Shown one piece after another: positions 54,326-63,947 of a stretch of DNA of 64,000 nt. Below the pieces are notes generated by a model. It did not search any database. It saw only the letters and a program-made list of their open reading frames with translations, and had not been told where the DNA came from. The position numbers and the translations under genes are program-made. The stretch is from Phycisphaerales bacterium (lineage in GTDB: Bacteria > Planctomycetota > Phycisphaerae > Phycisphaerales > UBA5793): positions 1 through 64,000 of the forward strand of contig JADZAS010000010.1 in the NCBI GenBank assembly GCA_020852515.1, read 5' to 3'. Position 1 is the stretch's first letter. Each line of letters opens with the position of its first letter.

Positions 54326-55848
54326 CGCAGATCCGTCCCCTGCATGAGCCGCACTTTGAATCCCAGCGAAGCGCTCAGTACAACCATCTCATCGAGAATG
54401 TCGCCGTAGGCCACGGCAATGTGATTCGACATGTAGTGGGCCATGACCGTGTCCTGCCGCACGCCGAGGTCAGCCGCCATGAACGGCCACTGCCGCGTCG
54501 TGCCGTTCCACCAGGCATCGCGCTTCTCGGCTGGCAGTTTGATCACTTCGCCGGCGCCCACGTCCATCCAGAGGTTGCCGCCGCGGATATACGCGCGCGC
54601 CCATGTCATCTTGCCCGGCAGGCTTTCGCCGGCGAACGTGCCGCCGGGCACCGGGAAGTAACCCGCCGGCTGGCGATACGAGTGCACGCCCCTGAGCGTG
54701 TCGGGATCGTGATTGAAGGCGTAGGCGCCGCACGATCCGGAATTGAGCAGCACCCAGACGAATCGGCCTTCATGCTCGCCGCCCCAGCGCACATCGTGGA
54801 ACATGAGCGCCTGGTGCAGTCCCTTGGCCTTGAGCAGCCGTTTCATCATCTCCATCGGCACGAGGTTGCCCTGATCGGCTTCGGTCGAGCAGACGATGGT
54901 GTCGCCGCTGCTTTCCGGCCGGCAGGTTGAATTGAACAGCCCTTCGGCAAAGTCGCTCGGCGGGCGCAGGTTGATCAGGCCCAACTGATACTGCCAGCCG
55001 AGACAGTCGCACTTGAACTCGTCAACCAGATCGAGCACGGCGAGATAATCGCGCAACTGCTCGCGCGTGGCATTCCTGTCAAAGTCCTTTGCATCGCGTT
55101 CGCCGTAGTGGAATTGCACGCCCTTGGAATTGACAAAGGCCAAAGCCTCGTCGAGGCGCGCGTCTTTGATGGATCGGCCGCGATCGATGATCCACGCCTG
55201 GTCCACCTTGTGTTCGGTGAAGCCGACGGGATTAAGCAGGCGCGGCCCGAAGTAGCCGTTGATCATGCCCATCGACGTGTCGCCGAGCATCAGGGCCAGC
55301 ACGCGCCGCCGGCGAATGTCGGCCGCCACCTGATCGGCAAGCCGCTTGGCTTCGAGCGTCGGGGTGTGCGGCGTCTTGAGTTCATCTTCGCGATACTCGA
55401 CCCGGCCGGTGGTCACCCAGTCTTCGAGCCGGGCCATGAAGTCGTTGTCCTGCGTCCAGTCGGCGGCACTGGTCCAGACGCGCGAGAAGGAACGGTTCAC
55501 GCTTTCGAGGCAGGCGCCGGTGTTGAGCAGACCCACCAGCCCGGGCCAGGTGCCCGAGAAGTTGCTCGCCAGCAGCAGTGGGTTGTCTTTGCCGACCACG
55601 CCGTCGGTCGTGTGCGGACCGTAGAACCAGTGCGCGCACACGCCGATCATCGGATCATCGATGGGGCCGAGTCTTTCGATCGCTTCGTGGGGCCGCGTGA
55701 GAAAGCCCTCCACGCGGTAACTCGACCGCCCGAGCCGCTTGAGCGCCGCCTCGAGTTGGCCCGTGGCCTGCTCGACGTTGGGCCGCGCCAGTTCGTTGGG
55801 TGTGGCACGGTAGTCCCCAGGCCAGAAGATGGCGATGCGCTGGGTCAT
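54322..55848 (-). CDS. L-fucose / L-arabinose isomerase family protein
   Basis: A 508-residue protein of the L-fucose/arabinose isomerase superfamily, likely cytoplasmic: [21 protein letters not shown] near residue 185, [30 protein letters not shown] near residue 285 and a C-terminal beta-barrel. The metal ligands in the family are Glu, Asp and His; Glu328 region (CSTEADQGN) and a His in the C-terminal domain are candidates. Coupled to a pentulokinase, it should convert an aldopentose to a ketopentose. L-fucose isomerases also act on D-arabinose. GGAGG precedes ATG 55848. Confidence 0.83.
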   Translation of the reverse strand: MTQRIAIFWPGDYRATPNELARPNVEQATGQLEAALKRLGRSSYRVEGFLTRPHEAIERLGPIDDPMIGVCAHWFYGPHTTDGVVGKDNPLLLASNFSGTWPGLVGLLNTGACLESVNRSFSRVWTSAADWTQDNDFMARLEDWVTTGRVEYREDELKTPHTPTLEAKRLADQVAADIRRRRVLALMLGDTSMGMINGYFGPRLLNPVGFTEHKVDQAWIIDRGRSIKDARLDEALAFVNSKGVQFHYGERDAKDFDRNATREQLRDYLAVLDLVDEFKCDCLGWQYQLGLINLRPPSDFAEGLFNSTCRPESSGDTIVCSTEADQGNLVPMEMMKRLLKAKGLHQALMFHDVRWGGEHEGRFVWVLLNSGSCGAYAFNHDPDTLRGVHSYRQPAGYFPVPGGTFAGESLPGKMTWARAYIRGGNLWMDVGAGEVIKLPAEKRDAWWNGTTRQWPFMAADLGVRQDTVMAHYMSNHIAVAYGDILDEMVVLSASLGFKVRLMQGTDLR

Positions 55849-56093
55849 GGGTCGATCCCTCCGGGAGTGTCGCCGGCGCCTGCTGCCGCCGGCGTTGACA
55901 ACGACGGGCCGTCTCGCCCCGGCTCACCCCATACGGTACCCGGTTGCGCCCGGCAATGGAAGGGCGCTGCCGACCGATCAGCCTCGTCGGCTGCTACGAT
56001 ACTCGATCGGCCCGCCGCCCGCGCCAGGGCAGGCTTCTCGCCACGCAGGATCAACTCGCCATGCGGCCGGTGCATGAAAAGGACGAGAGCATC

Positions 56094-56939
56094 ATGCCGT
56101 CACCCGTCCACCCTCCTCGACCGCATCAAAAAGGCGGCGCCGCGGACCAGGCTGCAGGTGCAGTGGGCGATGAGCAACACACTCGCAGCGATCGGCATCC
56201 GCAACGCCGGACGCCGCGAGCGCGCCGTCGCCGTCTGCGAGAAGAATTGCGACAGGGCCATCCGGGACGCCTGCTTCGCCTCATCGTCACGATCTTCCTC
56301 CAGGGGCTTGTCGGCCTGCTTCCACTCATCGTCACGCTTGTCGTGCTTGGTTGGCTCTTCTACTACACTGAGCAGGTGCTTGGCACGGCGCTGCTGTACG
56401 TGATTCCTGAATCGTGGTACACCCGGGGCATGGGCCTGGCCATCGGCATCATCCTCATCTTCCTCTTCGGCCTGCTCATCAACCAGCGCGGCGTTCCAGG
56501 ACTCATCAATATCGCTGAGCGCATGATCGGCCGCGTGCCGCTCGTGAAGACCATCTACGGTGCGGTACACGACCTGCTCAGTTTCTTCTCGCGCTCAGGT
56601 CGCGAAGGAGCCGTCAGCCAGGTCGTCGTGGTTACGTTCGGCGACTCGGGCATCAAGGCCGTCGGCCTGCTGATGCGCGACACCTATGAAGACCTGCCCC
56701 AAGGTCTCGGCGGCGAGGATTACCTCGTCGTCTACTTTCCCCAGTCGTATCAACTCGGCGGCATGCTGCTGCTGGTGCCGCGGGCCAACGTCACACCGCT
56801 GGACATGAACCTTGAAGATGCGCTGCGCTTCATCATCACTGCCGGCGCAAAGACCTCGGCAATCCCCGAAGACAGCACCGCCACCGAACCGAACACCACC
56901 GGCCGGAACACCCCCCCGGAATCGTTGCCGACGATCTGA
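56094..56939 (+). CDS. DUF502 membrane protein, 5' end uncertain
   Basis: From about 56270 the frame encodes a clear DUF502 protein: LIVTIFLQGLVGLLPLIVTLVVLGWLFYY, GMGLAIGIILIFLFGLLINQRGVPGLI, RMIGRVPLVKTIYGAVHDLLSFF and YLVVYFPQSYQLGGMLLLVP. Two N-terminal helices and a soluble domain; function unknown. The first 55 residues from ATG 56094 are low-complexity and do not look coding, whereas a neighbouring frame does (see finding). A TTG at 56247 in this frame is another possible start. The C-terminal 30 residues are a Thr/Pro/Glu-rich tail. Confidence 0.75.
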   Translation: MPSPVHPPRPHQKGGAADQAAGAVGDEQHTRSDRHPQRRTPRARRRRLREELRQGHPGRLLRLIVTIFLQGLVGLLPLIVTLVVLGWLFYYTEQVLGTALLYVIPESWYTRGMGLAIGIILIFLFGLLINQRGVPGLINIAERMIGRVPLVKTIYGAVHDLLSFFSRSGREGAVSQVVVVTFGDSGIKAVGLLMRDTYEDLPQGLGGEDYLVVYFPQSYQLGGMLLLVPRANVTPLDMNLEDALRFIITAGAKTSAIPEDSTATEPNTTGRNTPPESLPTI

Positions 56940-56992
56940 TACAGAGCGGCGGACGCTGTGATTCAGACCCGCGAGAGCGACGAAAGTGCTGG

Positions 56993-57043
56993 CCACGGGT
57001 TCCGCTCGCCGGGCTGCGCCCGCGCTTCGCTTCACCCGTGGCT
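56993..57043. repeat. Palindromic intergenic element
   Basis: A 9-bp perfect inverted repeat GCCACGGGT/ACCCGTGGC with a 33-base GC-rich spacer, between the DUF502 gene and the convergent gene at 57148. It resembles a REP-type palindrome, but only one copy was noticed in the window. It might also serve as a bidirectional terminator; there is no T-tract. Confidence 0.4.
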
Positions 57044-57147
57044 ACACTCGCGCCCCCCCCGCCGGGGCGAAATCCTCGCGCGAGGCGGAGTGCATGAACG
57101 CCGCAACCGATCCGCCGTGTCTGGGATCGCCGTGCCAAAATCTCGGC

Positions 57148-57861
57148 TTACACGCATGGCTCGTGTGGCCGCGTGCTTCCGTGGTTCGGTTCCGCGTGCT
57201 CAATCGCCAGCGCCGTCCATGAGGCGCATTGCGGGAAGCGCAGGGTGAAGAGGTGGGCGAAGACGCCGCCGAAGAGCAGCAGGCCGCCCACCCCCGACCA
57301 TCTCAATGGCCCGGCGATGAGGGCAACCGCAACGGCGGCGATGAAGAGCGCTCGGCCGATGTTCCAGATCATGCTCGCCCGCCGCTGCGCACCCAGCAGC
57401 ACGAACGCTGCAATCACCGCCAGCCAGGCGACGGCATGCGCGCCGATCCACGGGGGGGTGAGCAAGAGGAAAGTCAGCACAAACACGGCCAGTGAGATCC
57501 ACCAGAGGATTGGACGCGTCCGATACGCGGATACACCGCCGCGCCAGACCTTGACCACGGACGCCGCCCACGTCATCCCCCACGATGCAAGCAGCAGACC
57601 GGCGGCGATCATTCCCGAGCCGACCCGAACGGCGGCGAGTCCGGTGTAGACGATCGTGCTTGAGACAGTCGGTTGAAACGTGCCTCCGGTTCGAGATGTG
57701 ATGACGAGGTGCTGGGTGATAACGCCTCGCCAGCCGACCCAGACGAGAGCGGCGCCCCCACCGGAAACGAGGACGCAGAAGATGATTGCCAGGAGGCGGC
57801 CGGGCCATTGGGCGTCGCGCTTATCGCGGCGGACGCCGGCGCTTTGTACGCGCGTGATCAT
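57148..57861 (-). CDS. Hypothetical polytopic membrane protein
   Basis: A 237-residue protein with six predicted membrane helices (about residues 24-44, 70-95, 98-115, 122-145, 150-170, 178-205) and a short soluble C terminus. GGAGG 6 bases before ATG 57861 selects the start. No family is recognised. It is divergent from the GH127-GH2 gene, with a 265-base intergenic region that should hold both promoters. Confidence 0.72.
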   Translation of the reverse strand: MITRVQSAGVRRDKRDAQWPGRLLAIIFCVLVSGGGAALVWVGWRGVITQHLVITSRTGGTFQPTVSSTIVYTGLAAVRVGSGMIAAGLLLASWGMTWAASVVKVWRGGVSAYRTRPILWWISLAVFVLTFLLLTPPWIGAHAVAWLAVIAAFVLLGAQRRASMIWNIGRALFIAAVAVALIAGPLRWSGVGGLLLFGGVFAHLFTLRFPQCASWTALAIEHAEPNHGSTRPHEPCV

Positions 57862-58126
57862 CGAATCCTCCCTCCTCCTGCGCGCAGCGAACGGACCAAT
57901 TCGAAAGCGGCGCAATGGTACACGCCATCCGGGGTCTGCCTCGCCCTTCGCGCAGCGCCGATGCCCTGCGCCGTTGATGAGCGGCCCGACTTCACGCGCC
58001 GGTCTGCGTCCGCTCGCACAGGTTCAGATCCCTCGCCACGGCCGTGTGTCCGCCCGCTGATAGAATGACCTCGCGGCGGCCCGTGTCTGGGGGCGCCGCC
58101 CCATCGCTTTCGTCGGGGAGGCTGAC

Positions 58127-61100
58127 ATGAACAATGCTGCGGCCATGATGTTCCTGCTGATGATCGTTCTCGCGGGAGGGTGCGCGATGCAGACGGTGAA
58201 TGTGACGATGGTTCCGCACCCGCCCGTTGACTCGACCAACGCCCACTACGTCTCCAATCGCCCGCCGCTCGCGCCCAGCGCGATGATCAAACTGCCCGTG
58301 GGCGCCGTCACCGCCGAGGGCTGGCTGCGGCGCTGCCTTGAACTGCAGGCCGACGGCGTCACCGGCCATCTCGAAGAACTCAGCCCGTGGCTCGAGAAGC
58401 AAGACAACGCGTGGCTCTCGCCCGACGGCCAGGGCAAGTGGGGCTGGGAGGAAGTCCCCTACTGGCTCAAGGGCTACGGGGACATCGGCTATCTCCTCGG
58501 CGACGAGCGCATGATCGCCGAAGCGCGCATCTGGCTCGAGGGCGCGCTGCGCAGCCAGCGAGCCGACGGCAACTTCGGCCCCGTGCGGATCTTCGAAGAC
58601 GACGGCTCTCAGGACTTCTGGGCCAACATGCCCATGCTCTTCTGCCTGCAGTCTTACTACGAGTACACCGGCGACCAGCGCGTCATCGACCTCATGACGC
58701 GCTACTTCCGGTACCAGATGACCGTGCCGGATGACAAACTCCTCACGCACTACTGGCAGCACCTGCGCGGCGGGGACAACCTCTTTTCCATCTACTGGCT
58801 CTACAACCGCACGGGCGATGCGTTCCTCCTCGATCTCGCGCGCAAGATCCACGACAACACCGCCGACTGGACGAAGAAAAACACCCTGCCCAACTGGCAC
58901 AACGTCAACGTCGCGCAGGCCTTCGGCGAACCGGCGACGTACTGGCTGCAGTCAAAGCAGCCCGGCCATCTGCAGGCCGCCTATGACAATTTCGAAACCA
59001 TCCGCCGGCTCTACGGCCAGGTGCCCGGCGGCATGTTCGGCGGCGATGAGAACTGCCGCGTCGGCTTCGACGATCCGCGCCAGGCCATCGAAACCTGCGG
59101 CATGGTCGAGCAGATGCTCTCGAACGAAACGCTGCTCACCATCACCGGCGATCCGTTCTGGGCCGCGCACACCGAAGAAGTCGCCTTCAACTCCCTGCCC
59201 GCCGCATTCACGCCCGACTTCCGCGGACTGCGCTACCTCACCAGCCCGAACATGGTCGTGAGCGACTCAGTCAGCCACTCGCCCGGCTTTGACAACGGCG
59301 GGCCGATGCTGACGATGAACCCCCTGAGCCACCGCTGCTGCCAGCATAACCACTCGCACGGCTGGGCGTACATGGTTGAGTACCTGTGGATGGCCACGCC
59401 GGACAATGGAGCGTGCGCTGCGATCTACAGCGCCAGCCGCGCGAAGATCAGAGTCGGCGACGGCACCGAGGTGGAGTTCATCGAAGAAACCCGCTACCCC
59501 TTCGAAGACAACATCCGCTTCACACTGCGCATGAGCCGCGATGTCGCGTTTCCGCTCTACCTGCGCATCCCGGATTGGACGAGCGACGCAACCGTCAAAG
59601 TCAACGGGAGAAAGAGCAGCGCCGAGTTGAAGGCCGGCTATGCGCGCCTCGACCGCACCTGGCGCGATGGCGACACCGTTACGCTGCACCTGCCCATGCG
59701 CCTGAGCGTCAAGCGCTGGGACAGAAATCACAACGCAGCCAGCGTCTCTTATGGCCCGATGACCTTCTCGCTGGAGATCGGCGAAGAGTACCGCAAGGTC
59801 GATGGACGCACCGCGGCGCTGCGCGATGCCAAGTGGCGCGAAGACGTGGACACTGAGAAGTGGCCCGCGTTCGAAATCCACCCGACCACCCCGTGGAACT
59901 ACGGCCTCGTCCTCACCGGCGACGTGAACAAGGACTTCCGCATCGAACGCCGCGACTGGCCCGCCGACGACTTCCCCTTCACGCTTGAAGCCAGCCCGAT
60001 CCGCCTCATCGCCAGGGGCCGGCGCATCCCGCAGTGGACGCTCGATCAATACGGCCTGTGCGCCACGCTCCAGGACAGTCCGGTGCGCACCAGCGAGCCA
60101 GTCGAGGAGATCGCGCTGGTTCCGATGGGCGCGGCGCGGCTGCGCATCTCGGCGCTGCCCGTCGTCGGCGACGGGCCCGATGCCCACGCGTGGAAGCCGC
60201 CGGTCATGCCAAAGAAGATGTACGAGGCGAGCGCTTCACACTGCTACCAGGGAGATTCGACCGCGGCCATCGGCGATAACCTTGAACCCGAGAGTTCGGA
60301 GGATCAGACCGTGCCGCGCCACACTTTCTGGCCGCACAAGGGCACGGCGGAGTGGTACGAGGCGAAGTTCGATGAGCCGCGGCACATCGACCACGTGCGG
60401 ATCTACTGGTTTGACGATCGCGACATCGGCGGGCAGTGCCGCGTGCCGGCGTCGTGGAAGCTGCTTTACCGCGACGGGGAGCAGTGGCGGCCCGTCGAAG
60501 GCGCCGGCGAATTCGGCGTACAGCGCGATGCGTGGAACGACGCGTACTTCAAGCCCGTCACGACCAGCGCCATGCGCATCGAAGTGCAGTTGCAGGACAA
60601 CTACTCAGCCGGGCTGCTCGAATGGAGCATCCTCAACGTCGGCCAGAGCTTGATGAAAACGCGCTGGACCGATGATGTGGACGCCGCGAACGTGCTGCCC
60701 GAGTATCCTCGGCCGCAGTTGCGCCGCAGCCAGTGGGTGAATCTGAACGGGACATGGCAGTACGCCATACGGCCGCGCGAAGAGGGCGAGCCCGCGCACT
60801 GGCAAGGCGACATCCTCGTGCCCTTTCCCATCGAATCGCAATTGAGTGGCGTGGTCAAACCGGTCCTGCCCGAGCAGGCGCTCTGGTACCGCCGGTCCTT
60901 CGAGCGGCCGGCGCTGGGCAGGGGCGAACGGGTGCTGCTGCACTTTGGCGCCGTGGACTGGCACGCGACCGTCTGGTGCAACGGCGCGCTGCTAGGCGAG
61001 CACAAGGGCGGCTACGACCCGTTCTCGTTCGACATCACCGATGCCCTTCGCGAGGGCGGGCCGCAGTGGATCACCGTGCGCGTCTGGGATCCGACGGACA

Positions 61101-62818
61101 CCGGCGCTCAGCCGCGCGGCAAGCAGGTGCTCAATCCGCAGGGCATCTACTACACCGCGGTCACCGGAATCTGGCAGACGGTGTGGATGGAGACGGTGCC
61201 ACGCGCGTACGTGAAGCGCCTCACCATCGAACCCAGGCTGGATGAGTCGAGTGTGGAGATCCTCGTCGAGTCTGACATGCCCGTAGCCTACGAGGCGACG
61301 GTGCTGGACGGCCGCAGGGTCGCCGCCACCGCGCGCGGCCAGGCCGGCGAGCCGCTGAGGATCAGGATCGACAATCCCAAACTCTGGTGGCCCGAGGCGC
61401 CGTTCCTGTACGACCTCATCATCCGTACCGGCGACGACGAGGTGCACAGCTACTTCGGCATGCGCTCCATCGAGATCGGCCTCGACAGCGACAACCTCAA
61501 TCGCATCTGGCTCAACGGCCGGGTGGTGTTCATGTTCGGCCCGCTCGACCAGGGCTGGTGGCCCGACGGGCTCTACACGGCTCCCACCGATGAGGCGCTG
61601 CGCTACGACGTGGAGAGGACCCGCGCCATGGGTTACAACATGGCCCGCAAGCATGTCAAAGTCGAACCCGCCCGGTGGTACTACTGGGCCGACCGGCTCG
61701 GCCTGATGGTCTGGCAGGACATGCCCTCGCTCGCCGCGCGCGGGCAAAAGCACTACGTCGCCCCCGGCGCGCCCAGCGACGTCGAACTCAGCGATGACAC
61801 CAGAAATCAATACCGCGCCGAGTTTACCGCCATGTACGAACTGCTGCGCAATCACCCCAGCGTGGTCGCCTGGGTGCCCTTCAACGAGGGCTGGGGACAG
61901 CACAACACCAACGACGTGCTCGCCTGGGTCAAGCGCCTCGACCCCACGCGCCTCGTGGACGGGCCCAGCGGCTGGGAGGATCGCGGCTACGGCCACTTCA
62001 AGGACCAGCACAACTATCCCGGGCCGGGCATGTTTCCACCCATGCCCGATCGCGTTTCCGTCCTCGGCGAGTTCGGCGGACTCGGCCTGCCCATGATCGG
62101 CCACCTCTGGCAGAGCGATCGCAACTGGGGCTATCGCAACATGGCCGACACCGAGCAACTTGCAAGCGACTACGAATCGCTCGTGCGCGATTTGCGCCTG
62201 CTCGTCGGCAAGGGGTTGTCGGCCGCGGTCTACACGCAGACCACCGACGTCGAAGGCGAAGTGAACGGCTTGATGACCTACGACCGCGAGATCATCAAGA
62301 TCGGCGCCGAGCGCCTCGCGTCGATCAATCGCAGCGTCTACGAGCCGCCGCCGGTGGTGCGCGAGGTGGCGCCGACATCGCAGACGCAGGGTCAGCCGTG
62401 GCGCTACACGCTCGCCGCGCCCGGCGGCCAGTGGATGAGCGTCGAGTTCGATGCGTCGAACTGGAGCCAGGGGCGCGGCGGGTTCGGCACCAGCGGCACG
62501 CCCGGCGCCTTCGTCAACACGACCTGGTCGGGCAGCGACATCTGGATCCGCAGCGAGTTCGGCCTCACGGCTCGCGATGCGCAGGCTCGCGAACTGATGC
62601 TATCGATTCACCACGACGAAGACGCCGAGGTGTACATCAACGGCGTGCTCGCGGCGAAACTTCAAGGCTACACAACCGGCTACCGCCTCGTGCCGCTCAC
62701 GCCCGAGAGCCGCTCGGCGCTCAAGCCAGGCGGCAACGTCATCGCCATTCACTGCCGCCAGACCACCGGGGGCCAGTACATCGACGCCGGGCTCGTGGCC
62801 CTGGAGGAGCGCCAATGA
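58127..62818 (+). CDS. Two-enzyme lipoprotein: GH127 (DUF1680) - F5/8 type C-like - GH2
   Basis: A 1563-residue lipoprotein (lipobox LAGGC, about residue 19). Residues 45-660 are a GH127-type (alpha/alpha)6 barrel with the expected metal set ETC (Glu322, Cys324) and Cys404-Cys405; Glu308 is a candidate acid/base. Residues 700-841 form an F5/8 type C-like domain. Residues 856-1404 are a GH2 enzyme: sugar-binding, Ig-like and TIM-barrel parts, with acid/base Glu1254 (PFNEGWGQ) and nucleophile Glu1315 (LGEFGG). Residues 1405-1563 are another sandwich. GH127 is known for beta-L-arabinofuranosidases, GH2 for galactosidases and others. GGGGAGG precedes the ATG. Confidence 0.88.
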   Translation: MNNAAAMMFLLMIVLAGGCAMQTVNVTMVPHPPVDSTNAHYVSNRPPLAPSAMIKLPVGAVTAEGWLRRCLELQADGVTGHLEELSPWLEKQDNAWLSPDGQGKWGWEEVPYWLKGYGDIGYLLGDERMIAEARIWLEGALRSQRADGNFGPVRIFEDDGSQDFWANMPMLFCLQSYYEYTGDQRVIDLMTRYFRYQMTVPDDKLLTHYWQHLRGGDNLFSIYWLYNRTGDAFLLDLARKIHDNTADWTKKNTLPNWHNVNVAQAFGEPATYWLQSKQPGHLQAAYDNFETIRRLYGQVPGGMFGGDENCRVGFDDPRQAIETCGMVEQMLSNETLLTITGDPFWAAHTEEVAFNSLPAAFTPDFRGLRYLTSPNMVVSDSVSHSPGFDNGGPMLTMNPLSHRCCQHNHSHGWAYMVEYLWMATPDNGACAAIYSASRAKIRVGDGTEVEFIEETRYPFEDNIRFTLRMSRDVAFPLYLRIPDWTSDATVKVNGRKSSAELKAGYARLDRTWRDGDTVTLHLPMRLSVKRWDRNHNAASVSYGPMTFSLEIGEEYRKVDGRTAALRDAKWREDVDTEKWPAFEIHPTTPWNYGLVLTGDVNKDFRIERRDWPADDFPFTLEASPIRLIARGRRIPQWTLDQYGLCATLQDSPVRTSEPVEEIALVPMGAARLRISALPVVGDGPDAHAWKPPVMPKKMYEASASHCYQGDSTAAIGDNLEPESSEDQTVPRHTFWPHKGTAEWYEAKFDEPRHIDHVRIYWFDDRDIGGQCRVPASWKLLYRDGEQWRPVEGAGEFGVQRDAWNDAYFKPVTTSAMRIEVQLQDNYSAGLLEWSILNVGQSLMKTRWTDDVDAANVLPEYPRPQLRRSQWVNLNGTWQYAIRPREEGEPAHWQGDILVPFPIESQLSGVVKPVLPEQALWYRRSFERPALGRGERVLLHFGAVDWHATVWCNGALLGEHKGGYDPFSFDITDALREGGPQWITVRVWDPTDTGAQPRGKQVLNPQGIYYTAVTGIWQTVWMETVPRAYVKRLTIEPRLDESSVEILVESDMPVAYEATVLDGRRVAATARGQAGEPLRIRIDNPKLWWPEAPFLYDLIIRTGDDEVHSYFGMRSIEIGLDSDNLNRIWLNGRVVFMFGPLDQGWWPDGLYTAPTDEALRYDVERTRAMGYNMARKHVKVEPARWYYWADRLGLMVWQDMPSLAARGQKHYVAPGAPSDVELSDDTRNQYRAEFTAMYELLRNHPSVVAWVPFNEGWGQHNTNDVLAWVKRLDPTRLVDGPSGWEDRGYGHFKDQHNYPGPGMFPPMPDRVSVLGEFGGLGLPMIGHLWQSDRNWGYRNMADTEQLASDYESLVRDLRLLVGKGLSAAVYTQTTDVEGEVNGLMTYDREIIKIGAERLASINRSVYEPPPVVREVAPTSQTQGQPWRYTLAAPGGQWMSVEFDASNWSQGRGGFGTSGTPGAFVNTTWSGSDIWIRSEFGLTARDAQARELMLSIHHDEDAEVYINGVLAAKLQGYTTGYRLVPLTPESRSALKPGGNVIAIHCRQTTGGQYIDAGLVALEERQ

Positions 62819-62920
62819 CGCGGCTCGCTTGAGGCATCTTGGCCGGTGCGCGCGCAGCCGATACGATGGCTGCTGACTCACCCTGCTGCATGCCAGCCCT
62901 TTTCAACTGAGGTGCCCGCC

Positions 62921-63928
62921 ATGACATCCGCCGCCCGACCGCACCGCTGGACCCAATTGATCCTCTTGTGTGCAGCGCTCGCCGCTGGCGCGATCGCGCT
63001 TCAGGGATGCAAGAAATCATCGCCCACTTCAACCGGCGGGAACGGCGCCGGCGAAGCGAAGCTCGTCGTCGGCTTCTCGCAGATCGGCGCTGAGTCCAGT
63101 TGGCGCACCGCCGAGACGAACTCGATCCGCAGCGAAGCGGAAAGCCGCGGAATTGACCTCAAGTTCTCCGATGCTCAAGGCAAACAGGAGAACCAGGTCA
63201 AAGCCATCAACGCGTTCATCGCGCAAAAAGTAGACGCGATTATCCTCGCGCCCAAAGTCGAGACGGGCTGGGAGCCTTCGCTCAAGGCGGCCAAGGCCGC
63301 GGGCATCCCCGTCATCCTCGTCGATCGCGGCGTGGACGTCGCCGACGACAGCCTGTACGCCACGCTGATCGCATCGGACTTTGTGGCTGAAGGCCGCATG
63401 GCCGCGGAGTGGCTTGCAAAGAAGCTCGACGGCGAAGGCAACATCGTCGAATTGCAGGGCACGCCCGGTTCGGCTCCGGCCATCGATCGCAAAAAAGGCT
63501 TCGAGCAGGGCATCGCTCCCTATGAAGGGCTCAAGATCACGCGCTCGCAGACCGGCGAGTTCGCCCGCCAGACCGGCAAGGAAGTGATGGAGGCGTTTCT
63601 CAAGTCGGCGCCCGGCGAAATTGACGCCGTCTACGCCCACAACGACGACATGGCCCTCGGCGCCATTCAGGCCATCGAAGAAGCCGGCCTCAAGCCCGGC
63701 ACCGACATCATCGTCGTCTCCATCGACGGCGTGCGCGATGCGTTCGCCGCCATGGTCGCCGGCAAACTCAACTGCACCGTCGAGTGCAATCCGCTGCTTG
63801 GCCCGCTCGCCTTCGACGCCGTCGAAAAAGCCGTGGCCGGCGAAACACTGCCCAAGTGGACCGTCGTCGAGGATCGCGTCTACGACCAGTCGGTCGCGGC
63901 GGAAGTGATCGACAGCCGCAAGTACTGA
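62921..63928 (+). CDS. YtfQ-like (galacto)furanose-binding lipoprotein
   Basis: A 335-residue binding lipoprotein (lipobox LQGC, about residue 29). The mature sequence parallels E. coli YtfQ nearly segment by segment: VVGFSQIGAESSWRTAETNSI, KQENQVKAINAFIAQKVDAIILAP, GWEPSLKAAKAAGIPVILVDR, IVELQGTPGSAPAIDRKKGF, VYAHNDDMALGAIQAIEEAGLKPG, VSIDGV. YtfQ binds galactofuranose; a furanose ligand is therefore likely here. GAGGTG precedes ATG 62921. It begins a second CUT2 transporter operon that continues beyond the window and lies 102 bases after the GH127-GH2 gene. Confidence 0.9.
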   Translation: MTSAARPHRWTQLILLCAALAAGAIALQGCKKSSPTSTGGNGAGEAKLVVGFSQIGAESSWRTAETNSIRSEAESRGIDLKFSDAQGKQENQVKAINAFIAQKVDAIILAPKVETGWEPSLKAAKAAGIPVILVDRGVDVADDSLYATLIASDFVAEGRMAAEWLAKKLDGEGNIVELQGTPGSAPAIDRKKGFEQGIAPYEGLKITRSQTGEFARQTGKEVMEAFLKSAPGEIDAVYAHNDDMALGAIQAIEEAGLKPGTDIIVVSIDGVRDAFAAMVAGKLNCTVECNPLLGPLAFDAVEKAVAGETLPKWTVVEDRVYDQSVAAEVIDSRKY

Positions 63929-63947
63929 TCGGACCCCGGGAGCGGCC

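Noticed and set aside
52658-55848. Classical L-arabinose araBA operon
   Set aside because: The kinase reads as the FGGY pentulokinase branch and the isomerase as the fucose/arabinose superfamily with a fucose isomerase-like C-terminal part; no araD is present.
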